The notes below the pieces were generated by a model. The model was not told the origin of the DNA, searched no databases, and worked only from the letters and a program-made list of their open reading frames with translations. Positions 56,917 to 64,000 of a stretch of DNA of 64,000 nt are shown here, in pieces (the stretch's first letter is position 1; each line of letters starts with the position of its first letter). Source of the stretch: Chitinasiproducens palmae (lineage in GTDB: Bacteria; Pseudomonadota; Gammaproteobacteria; Burkholderiales; Burkholderiaceae); NCBI RefSeq assembly GCF_900095735.1, contig NZ_FNLO01000002.1:385626-449625 (forward strand), read 5' to 3'. Both the position numbers and the translations under genes were made by a program.

Positions 56917-57032
56917 CCATGCGCACCTGTTAGATGCCGACCGGCGGGCGGAGCCGAACGCGCCCGCGGGCTGGCACCGAATTATTTCCCCAAGACCAAC
57001 CGAGCCCGAAAGAGGCAGAAAAGGAGACAGTC

Positions 57033-58685
57033 ATGCACCATTCACCGGACGTTGTCGAGGAAAGTCGAATAGCGAAACAAACGAGCTGGGCAATCGGCCA
57101 GCGCAGCGCCGCAGCGCCGACACGATTTTCCGGACGGACCTATTCGCTGGGTTTGGCGATCGCATCCCTCGTTGCCATGTTGGCCGGCTGCGGCGGGTCC
57201 TCGCAGTCGCCCACGTTCATCGACAATTCAGGGGCGCCGGTCGTTGATACTGCGTACGGCAAGGTGAAAGGTACGGGCACGGACATCCTGTCGTTCAAGG
57301 GCATTCCGTATGCAAAGCCGCCCGTCGGTGCGCTGCGGTGGACCGCGCCGACCGAACCAACGGCGTGGAGCGATACCCGCGACGCATCCAGCTTCGGCCC
57401 GGAGTGCATGCAGGCAGGCACGGGGTCGATGAGCGAAGACTGTCTCACCATCAACGTCTGGACACCCAAGTCGGCGGTGGCATCCAGCGCCAAACTCCCC
57501 GTGATGGTTTGGGTATATGGCGGCAGCTTCACCAGTGGCAATGGCAATGTTGACGGCAGCGTGGTGTCCAGTCACGGCGCGGTGGTGGTTTCGATGAACT
57601 ATCGGGTAAGCACGTTCGGCTTCATGGCGCACCCGCAACTTTCCGCCGAATCTCCCGACAAAGTTTCGGGCAATTACGGGCTCCTCGACGTCATGCAGGC
57701 GTTGAAATGGGTGAAGGAAAACATTGCGAATTTCGGCGGTGATCCAACCAAGGTGACGATCTGGGGGGAATCGGCGGGAGCGAGTGTGATCTCCTCCATC
57801 ATGTCGTCGCCGCGTTCGATCGACCTCTTCCAGCGTGCCATTTTGGAGAGCCCCGGTTCGTGGCGTCACTGGAAGACGCTGGCGAGCGCCGAGCAGGACG
57901 GTTCCGCGCTCGGCGCGAACATCTCCGACTTGCGGGCATTGCCCGCATCGGCTGTCCCGCTCATTCTGAATCCGGGCGGTGGCACGCAGATTCGCGCGCT
58001 CGCGCAACCACGCGTCATCGGGCCGGTACAGGACGGCGTCGTGCTGCCCCACGAAGAGCGCCTGCAGTTTGAAAGCGGCCGCGCCACGCAAGTGCCACTA
58101 CTTCTTGGGAACAACACAGACGAAGGCTACATTTTTACGAACAGCTACGCGATATCGACGGTCGATCAATACAAGGCCTACCTCTCCGATCCGCAAATCT
58201 TCGGTAGCTTCGGGCAACAGGCTCTTCAGATCTATCCGGCCGCGGCGGACTCGCAGGTAAAGTCGCAGATCGCGTTGAGCTTTGGCGATGATCAGTTCTG
58301 GTTCGGCGCGCGCGGCATGGCGCGCGTCTATGCGGACGCCGGATTGCCAGTGTACCGGTATTACTTCACCCGAAAACAGAATGGAGGAACCGGAAGCGAC
58401 GCGCATCACGGCGATGACATCGCGTACGTTTTCGGTGATACGAAACTGTCGGCAGCGCCGTACACCGGCGACGACGTGCGAATCTCCAACGAAATGATCG
58501 ACGCGTGGGTGCGGTTCGCGTCAACCGGCAATCCTAACGGCGGGCTGATCAACGACTGGCCTCGCTACCAGACGTCGACGGAGCCGGTGTATCAGATTGA
58601 CTCCAGTAATCAGGTGGTCAACGGACCGAGAAACAAGGAACTGGACTTCGTCGCGACATTCGATTCATCCATCCCTGCCAATTGA
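57033..58685 (+). CDS. Lipoprotein type-B carboxylesterase
   Basis: 550 residues of the carboxylesterase type-B (alpha/beta hydrolase) family. An N-terminal signal ends in the lipobox LAGC (Cys53), so the enzyme is probably exported and membrane-anchored; the n-region is unusually long. The nucleophile is Ser247 in GESAG, the oxyanion loop is VYGGSF (161-166), the acid lies in the NNTDEGYIF region, and the His is in DAHHGDD. AAGGAGA precedes ATG 57033. It follows tcuC by 116 nt in the same direction. FumD, which strips tricarballylate from fumonisin B1 in Sphingopyxis, belongs to this family and shares the plan, including SGNYGLLD before the nucleophile. I infer hydrolysis of tricarballylate esters. 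Confidence 0.85.
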   Translation: MHHSPDVVEESRIAKQTSWAIGQRSAAAPTRFSGRTYSLGLAIASLVAMLAGCGGSSQSPTFIDNSGAPVVDTAYGKVKGTGTDILSFKGIPYAKPPVGALRWTAPTEPTAWSDTRDASSFGPECMQAGTGSMSEDCLTINVWTPKSAVASSAKLPVMVWVYGGSFTSGNGNVDGSVVSSHGAVVVSMNYRVSTFGFMAHPQLSAESPDKVSGNYGLLDVMQALKWVKENIANFGGDPTKVTIWGESAGASVISSIMSSPRSIDLFQRAILESPGSWRHWKTLASAEQDGSALGANISDLRALPASAVPLILNPGGGTQIRALAQPRVIGPVQDGVVLPHEERLQFESGRATQVPLLLGNNTDEGYIFTNSYAISTVDQYKAYLSDPQIFGSFGQQALQIYPAAADSQVKSQIALSFGDDQFWFGARGMARVYADAGLPVYRYYFTRKQNGGTGSDAHHGDDIAYVFGDTKLSAAPYTGDDVRISNEMIDAWVRFASTGNPNGGLINDWPRYQTSTEPVYQIDSSNQVVNGPRNKELDFVATFDSSIPAN

Positions 58686-59015
58686 CGCTCTCGCGTTATG
58701 AAGCGCGCGGCGTAGCTGATTCGACGCTCTCGCGCATCATTGCCACGCCATCATCAACAGGTCGCCAAACCCGCATAGTTGAAGGCATTGGCGGTGATTG
58801 ACTTGAGCCTTCACCGTCGTCCATACCGTAAGAATCACACATCTTTTGCTGGCGCGAGAGATGGAGCGATTCGCGTGGCATTGACTCCTTCCACTTCATT
58901 GTCAATCGCCTTCAACCTTGATAGGCTTTTGAATACGCTGCGTCGGGCTTCAATGCGAGCGCAGTTCATTAATCACGATGAAGAACTGCAAGGAAACGTT
59001 TCGGGCCCAACCACC

Positions 59016-59159
59016 TACGTGACCTTCCTGGATATCAGTCGGCACGCATCCTTGATAAGCAGAAGCAACTGCTGCTCTCGGCCAGGGCAAGGCTCCAAGC
59101 CGAGTCGCAGATAAAACCGTGCAGCCTCGTCGTCGATGGGATGGGCATGACCTGTCATG
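59016..59159 (-). pseudogene. C-terminal fragment of a GNAT N-acetyltransferase
   Basis: A 47-codon minus-strand frame reads HPIDDEAARFYLRLGLEPCP and continues with GREQQLLLLIKDACRLI. This matches the C-terminal end of GNAT acetyltransferases of the TacT toxin type (DEAARFY then the LxxLLK helix). The N-terminal part is missing: the frame runs into the broken IS element about 20 bases upstream. It looks like a gene cut by the insertion. I found no N-terminal half beyond the element. Confidence 0.6.
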
Positions 59160-59179
59160 GTTTTCAAGACCGGCGATTT

Positions 59180-60267
59180 CTAGAAATCAATTGCAGTTGT
59201 TAAACAATCATCCATGCTTCGCCGCAACGCAGTTCGAGTGAGGTATCGCGAGCTCGGATGTGGCCGCACGTCGTTACAGTGCGCACGCCAGTATTCGATC
59301 ACGATCTTCGCTTCGATCCGATTTAGAAACCATTCCATGGCCAGGCACTCGTCGCGCAACTTGTCGTTGAAGCTTTCGTTCGCGCCGTTCTGCCAGGGCT
59401 TGCCTGGATCGATCAACACCGTCTCGATGCCTTCGCTGACGGCCAATTCGAGCAGCGCCGTGCTCACGAAGTCGGCCCCGTTGTCGGACCGAACATAGCG
59501 CGGCACACCATGCACGCTGATCAACCGGCTCAGCACCGCGACCACTCACGCTTTTCGGATGGAGGCCACTGCGTCGATCGCCAAGCATTCTCTCGTGTAC
59601 TCATCTCTTACCGTCAACCACTTGAGCTGCTGTCCGTTGGCGCACGCGTCTTATAAGAAGTCGTAGCTCCAGACGCCATTCCTGGCACTCGGCGCGTGGA
59701 TCCGCGCTACCTTCGAAGCAATGCGGCGTCGACGGCGCTTGCGCGGTACCTGCAGTCCCGCCTGCGCCCACAACCGAACGCACCGTTCCTTGCCGACAAC
59801 GATACCTTCGCGGCCCACCATCAAGCGCATTCGCCTGGCGCCCAATCGAGGGTAGCAGCCCGTCAATCACAAGCGTGTTCTCTGCCGGGATCTTCAGCTC
59901 ATAACCCAAGTTGCAACGACCCGTTCCACGCAGCACACACGCGCGCCGCTGACTCAAGCCTCTAGCGATCGCCTGCCGAGCTTGCTCGCGACGCACCTGT
60001 GCGCTCACAATTTTTTTGCGTTGATGTCCTTCATCGCTTCGGTTTCGAAATCCCGCTCCGCCAATACTTTCTTGAGCCGCCCGTTCTGCGTCTCCAGCGT
60101 CCTAAACCGTTTCACGTCGTCGCTGACCATCTGCCCGAACCGCTTGCGCCAGGCGTAGTTCGACGCCTCGCTCGCTGCGTGGCGCCTAGCCACTTCGGCG
60201 ATGGCGCTGTGTCCGCCTCTCGCAAAACACGCACAATGTGCTCGTCGCCGTACCGGCTCTTTTTCAT
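59180..60267 (-). mobile_element. Decayed IS3-family element (IS407-like), right of the tcu locus
   Basis: Minus strand. OrfA begins at ATG 60267 (KKSRYGDEHIVRVLREAD) and after a frameshift continues as RRHAASEASNYAWRKRFGQMVSDD, given here as separate parts, to INAKKL near 60005. OrfB starts near 60008 (SQRRACVLRG). It shows at least one frameshift near 59850, another near 59650, and an in-frame stop before VVAVLSRLI at about 59545. The C-terminal DDE region is readable: SDNGADF, then GANESFNDKLRDECL. The transposase is inactive. Terminal inverted repeats were not found; a GGAGGCGG/CCGCCTCC hairpin lies upstream at 60336-60371. Confidence 0.85.
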
Positions 60268-60865
60268 GACGCTCCCAGCCTCGATGCGCCCTTATTCCCA
60301 AGGATCCCGCTCGGAATCTTGGCTCGACTTTCAACGGAGGCGGTTTCCCGCCAGTTGAACTACCCGCCTCCACGGATCTCCGTGAGATCACGCGCACCGC
60401 GCCAGCGGGACAAGCAACCAACGAGCTTCGGTAGCTGACGAGCACGGTGGCGGGCGGCCCTGCGCCCTGAGCGCTGCCGCGCGGAGGAGGACCGGGGCGC
60501 GTGCTATGCGGTCGAGTGTAAGCATGGCCGCGGATGGTCGTCCTGCAGCAAGTGAGCGATTGACGCAAGCACCGCTAGGCGGACGACGAACCGCTGCTGG
60601 GCCTCAGAAGACGATCCATCGCAGTGCGCTTGGGCAAGCGCGCGATGTTGCAAAAAAACCTGCAGCGCCAGCTCGGATCGAGCGCAAAATGCGCTGGCCA
60701 CCTTTTCCAGCCGAAAGGGCGCTGGTAGCAAGCGCGTTGAAGCGGTCTCGAATCCCCAGTGCATACTCCTGTAGAGGATCACGCCAGACCTACACGTTGT
60801 CGGCGATACGCGATCACAGCCGGTTTACCCGCTCGTCAGCGACCAGCGCCTTGCACGCGTGCCGC
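60268..60865. other. Gap between the IS remnant and the aldolase gene
   Basis: About 600 bases. It holds the 8-bp-arm hairpin GGAGGCGG/CCGCCTCC (60336-60343 and 60364-60371) close to the IS, and a minus-strand frame at 60504-60782 with no recognisable similarity. No gene is supported. Confidence 0.5.
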
Positions 60866-61645
60866 TCAGTCCCGGAAGGACGGGTCGCGGCGATCAAGGA
60901 ACCGCAACATCGCCGGCCACTCCATTTCCCCGTAGGGACGACGCGTGGTCGGCTTGTACAGGTGGTTGGTCTTCGCGACGACCTCGTCGGTCGGCAGATG
61001 CAGCTTCGTGTTGCACGACATCGCGTCGACCTGCGCGCGACAGGCATTTTCAAGCCAGTACGCCGCATTGAATGCTTGCGCAATCGACGCGCTGGCGACC
61101 AATACACCGTGGTTGCGCAGGAACATGACTTCCGCGTTGCCGAGGTGCTCCGCAAGCGACTTGCGCTCGTCAAGGTCGATGGCGACGCCCTGATAATCGT
61201 GGTACGCGACGGGCTCGAAACGCATCGCGGTCTGCGACAGCGGGAGCAGCCCGCACTCCAATGCGCCGACCGCCATGCTCGCGCGACTGTGCGTATGGAT
61301 CACGCATTTCACGTCAGGCCGCGCGGCATGCACCGCGCTATGAATCACGTAGCCGGCTTGGTTCAGACCGTACGTGCCGGCAAGCGGATTGAGCAGTTCG
61401 TTGCCCTCCAGGTCGATGGTTAGCAGGCTGGATGCGGTGATCTCTTCGTACATGAAACCGTACGGATTGATCAGAATGCGCTCGCCTTCGCCCGGAACGC
61501 GAGCGGTGATGTGATTGTAGATCAGGTCGCTCAAGCCGAAGATCGGCATCAGTCGGTAACAGGCAGCTAGCTCGATCCGGGTCTGCCACTCTTGTTCCGA
61601 AACTTGGTCACGCACAGAAACCGCGGCGTTGTATCGGATATCCAT
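60866..61645 (-). CDS. Class II aldolase/adducin-family protein
   Basis: 259 residues of the class II aldolase family (fuculose-phosphate aldolase fold). Zinc ligands are His117 and His119 in IHTHS, and His179 in RNHGVL. Relatives include aldolases, decarboxylases and epimerases acting on small hydroxy-acids. GGAGAG precedes ATG 61645. It lies downstream of a carboxymuconolactone-decarboxylase-like gene and an IclR gene on the same strand; the substrate is not evident. Confidence 0.88.
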   Translation of the reverse strand: MDIRYNAAVSVRDQVSEQEWQTRIELAACYRLMPIFGLSDLIYNHITARVPGEGERILINPYGFMYEEITASSLLTIDLEGNELLNPLAGTYGLNQAGYVIHSAVHAARPDVKCVIHTHSRASMAVGALECGLLPLSQTAMRFEPVAYHDYQGVAIDLDERKSLAEHLGNAEVMFLRNHGVLVASASIAQAFNAAYWLENACRAQVDAMSCNTKLHLPTDEVVAKTNHLYKPTTRRPYGEMEWPAMLRFLDRRDPSFRD

Positions 61646-61953
61646 ACTCGATCTCTCCAGAAAGTTCAGCAAGAACTGACGTATCGGTGGCGCATACGAT
61701 TAAAGCGATCCACAACGCGCGCGAGCCAAAATGGCGCCGATTGCAATGACAGCGCGTCGGTCCACGCGCGGGTGGCAGCGATACGCGGCCTGCTTCGCCC
61801 ATGGAGCCGATCGTTGCAGCGCGGTGGCGAGCTCTCTGGAGCGCCCGACTAGGTTCAAGATCACGTTCGGTCGGCGCCATCCGCAGGCCTGCCCCTAACC
61901 GCCCCGATGCGTACGCCATGGTCGTGCTCCGCCGTGCTGCGTCGGCGTCAAAA
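61646..61953. other. Short intergenic region
   Basis: About 310 bases between the aldolase and the carboxymuconolactone-decarboxylase-like gene. Nothing recognisable apart from the aldolase ribosome site; likely a promoter region. Confidence 0.5.
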
Positions 61954-62352
61954 TCACGGCGTCACGGTTTCGCCGTCAGACTCATGCTCGCCAAACGCGG
62001 TCTTCGCCTGTCGGAACGCTTCCAATCCGGCCGGCATGCCGGCGTAGACTGCTACCTGCAGCAAGGTCTCCCTGATCTCGGCTCGGCCAGCGCCATTGCG
62101 CAGTGCGCCGCGTATGTGCAGCCTTAGCTCGGTGGGTCGGTTGAGGCTCGCCAGCATCGCCACGATCAACAGACTGCGAGTCTTGAGTTCCAGTCCCTCG
62201 CGATTCCAGACGTCACCCCAGCAATAGCGGGTGGCAAGCTCTTGCATCGGCTGGGCGAAATCGTCCCCCGAGGTCAGCGATGCCTCGACGTGCTTCGCTC
62301 CTACAACGCGGCGCCGCATGGCAAAACCTTTTTCCAGCGCGTCGTCTCGCAT
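61954..62352 (-). CDS. Carboxymuconolactone decarboxylase / AhpD-fold protein
   Basis: 132 residues. The fold's core is visible: RSLLIVAMLASLNRPTELRLHIRGALRNG (about residues 56-84), followed by EIRETLLQVAVYAGMPAGLEAF. It matches 4-carboxymuconolactone decarboxylase (PcaC) size and motifs, and lacks the CxxC of AhpD peroxidases. GGAGA precedes ATG 62352, preferred to the longer frame at 62400. It probably decarboxylates a lactone or keto-acid in a small pathway with the aldolase. Confidence 0.88.
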   Translation of the reverse strand: MRDDALEKGFAMRRRVVGAKHVEASLTSGDDFAQPMQELATRYCWGDVWNREGLELKTRSLLIVAMLASLNRPTELRLHIRGALRNGAGRAEIRETLLQVAVYAGMPAGLEAFRQAKTAFGEHESDGETVTP

Positions 62353-62940
62353 CTTTGTCTCCAAAATAGTGATGCTCACGACTCGAATTGTGTCATCCAC
62401 TGCGCATGCTGGCGCTCGCGCGAGCCGCGAAATTTCAATTCTTGAAACGTCGCACGAATGTGGGCCCTAGCCCCAGGCGACTAGCCGGCTCGGCATTCGA
62501 GGCAGCACAGGTTTCAGTACGTAAGCGAAGCGAGCAATACGCATGCTGCTGCGAACGCCGGCCGGCAGTCACCGGGGCGTGAACGGGGGCTGAAAAAAGC
62601 CGTGATGGCGCGCTGGTACGCGCTGAGCACGCGTCACGCGCGGCGGCAGCAGGACCGCTGCGCTGGCTGCCGTCGTCGACACTACCGCGAACTGCGAACA
62701 ACGAAGCTGTGCGTTCGGTTTGGCGCCAGCGGCGGTCGGTTGCTCATCCATGAAGGCGCAGACACTGTGCGAGGCAGGCCAACCGGAGCGGCCGCGCGTT
62801 ATGGGAGACGCTGCAGGCAGCGCGCAGCATTCCCTCGTTGAACAGAAATGGGGGCCGCAAGCCGTGGCCTGCGCTACGGTACCTCCGACGACCGTAGCGA
62901 CGCGCACGGACGGCTTGCCGCATTTATGGCGTGGCCTCCT
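62353..62940. other. Gap between the CMD-like gene and the IclR gene
   Basis: About 590 bases. Short arginine-rich frames occur on both strands without any recognisable domain. No gene is supported. Confidence 0.5.
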
Positions 62941-63753
62941 TCACATGCCGCAATCGACCGCGCATTGTTCCAGTCGCGTGGCAGTAGCCAACAGTTCGCG
63001 GTGTATTTCGGGCAAGCGCGTTTCGGGAAAGGTCTCCGGTGTACCGATCAGGCACACCGCGGCGAATGCGTTTCCGGTCGACGCACGAATCGGCACCGCG
63101 AACGCGTATGAGTTTGGGACGATGTATCCAAAATTGACGCCAAAACCGTCTTGCTTCGAACGCTCCCACATCTTTCTGAACGCTTCGAGTCGGGCGCCGC
63201 CGTGGCGCCTGATTTCCTGTGCCTCATTGTCCTGAAGCAGCAACGCCTGCGCTTCGGCCGACAGCGTCTGGATGATCGCTACTCCGCCCGCGGAGCTGAA
63301 CAGTGGCCGTCTTACGCCCGGATAGACCATCGCGCCAGTCATCGAAACTGTGCCCGCGCGGATACTGCAGACGAAATCGTTGCCGCTGCGCAACTGCAAC
63401 AGCACGATGCCCTGCATGCGCCGCGCGAACTTGTTCACCACTTGCTCGGCGCACCTGTCGAAACTTGCATGGTGCGTCAACGCCAGGCCGAGTTCGTACA
63501 TCAAGGGCCCCGGCAGATAGTGTCGATCGCTGTCGCGCTGCTCGACTAACCGTTCCTGCACGAGACACGCTAACATCCGGTGGACCGTGCCCTTGTCCTG
63601 ATCGCAAGCGATCGCCAAATCGGAGAGCCGCCAGCCGACCTGCGGCCGGGTGGCGATCACGCGCATCAGCGTAATCCCTCTCGATAAGGTCTGTGTGCCG
63701 AAATGAACCTGTGGCGCACCGCTCTTGCATTTTTCGGATCGACTCTCGGCCAC
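62941..63753 (-). CDS. IclR-family regulator
   Basis: 270 residues: N-terminal winged HTH (about 18-80, LSDLAIACDQDKGTVHRMLACL) and a GAF-like IclR effector domain (about 95-265). It starts at GTG 63753 with GGGAGG about 9 bases upstream. It lies upstream of and in the same direction as the CMD-like and aldolase genes, and probably regulates them or a locus beyond the window end. Confidence 0.9.
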   Translation of the reverse strand: MAESRSEKCKSGAPQVHFGTQTLSRGITLMRVIATRPQVGWRLSDLAIACDQDKGTVHRMLACLVQERLVEQRDSDRHYLPGPLMYELGLALTHHASFDRCAEQVVNKFARRMQGIVLLQLRSGNDFVCSIRAGTVSMTGAMVYPGVRRPLFSSAGGVAIIQTLSAEAQALLLQDNEAQEIRRHGGARLEAFRKMWERSKQDGFGVNFGYIVPNSYAFAVPIRASTGNAFAAVCLIGTPETFPETRLPEIHRELLATATRLEQCAVDCGM

Positions 63754-64000
63754 AGTGATGCCCTCCCGTCCAACGCGAGCTTGTTGCGCGCGCTCCAGCG
63801 CTGATCGCAGGTTCGCGCATCAGCCTGAAAAACTGAAAGACGCGACCCGCGCAATGTTTGTCGAGCGTCCTCGTTAGACAACACCGTCACCATCGTGACA
63901 CCGTTGCCGCGCCGCCGCTGGCTGCCGTATCGGCGGCGATTCACCGCAAACGACGATGGCGGACCAACGCGGCGCCCATCTTAACCGTCGCTCCGAGCGT

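Noticed and set aside
60504-60782. A 92-codon minus-strand frame next to the IS remnant, checked as a possible N-terminal half of the cut GNAT gene
   Set aside because: None of the three frames shows a GNAT N-terminal or antitoxin pattern.
1-64000. CRISPR arrays, tRNA or rRNA genes, complete prophage or integrase
   Set aside because: No regularly spaced repeats of CRISPR length, no tRNA-like TTCGAATCC arms or rRNA segments, and no phage structural genes were seen when reading the window.

Overview
The window looks like chromosome or chromid DNA from a Burkholderiaceae bacterium, probably Paraburkholderia, Caballeronia or Burkholderia. The reasons are its high GC content, an OmpC-type porin of the burkholderial kind, many LysR/GntR/IclR/AraC regulators, and many small catabolic operons. 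The genus is inferred from gene style; no rRNA or other taxonomic marker is present, and I saw no tRNA, CRISPR array or complete mobile element.

Layout. (1) 65-6514, minus strand: a sulfur-themed operon with a four-domain rhodanese, two Dpp-type permeases, a fused DppD-DppF ATPase and a cysteine-dioxygenase-like thiol dioxygenase. No solute-binding protein is present. (2) 6888-8558: a hipBA toxin-antitoxin pair with clear operators. (3) 8846-13701: a D-tartrate-type module (DctA carrier, TarD-like dehydratase, PcaB/ASL-like lyase) with a divergent GntR/UTRA regulator. (4) 13917-26081: a seven-gene catabolic operon (FAD hydroxylase, TcuA-like flavoprotein, gentisate-dioxygenase-like cupin, MmgE/PrpD, SDR, amidohydrolase, FAH hydrolase), its divergent GntR/FCD regulator, and a porin plus an ACS-family MFS carrier. 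Three copies of one operator tie these together. (5) 26981-32459: an Aae/NodT-type efflux operon and a divergent AraC regulator. (6) 32608-37170: glutaminase, M20 amidohydrolase and an MHS carrier with a divergent LysR, possibly for N-acyl-glutamine compounds. (7) 37889-50010: an organosulfur scavenging cluster with three LLM flavin monooxygenases, two SfnB/DszC-like flavoproteins, a second four-domain rhodanese and an Ssu-type ABC transporter. (8) 51921-58685: tcuR-tcuA-tcuB-tcuC followed by a secreted lipoprotein type-B carboxylesterase. Decayed IS3-family elements in the same orientation lie on both sides. (9) 60866-63753: class II aldolase, carboxymuconolactone-decarboxylase-like protein and an IclR regulator.

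The most interesting reading is region 8. A type-B carboxylesterase beside a complete tricarballylate catabolic locus suggests release and use of tricarballylate from esters. The best-known natural esters of this acid are fumonisin-type mycotoxins, whose known detoxifying esterase FumD belongs to the same family. Second is region 7 together with region 1: two operons with paralogous rhodaneses suggest a broad organosulfur programme. Third is the operator-defined GntR/FCD regulon of region 4, whose substrate is unknown.
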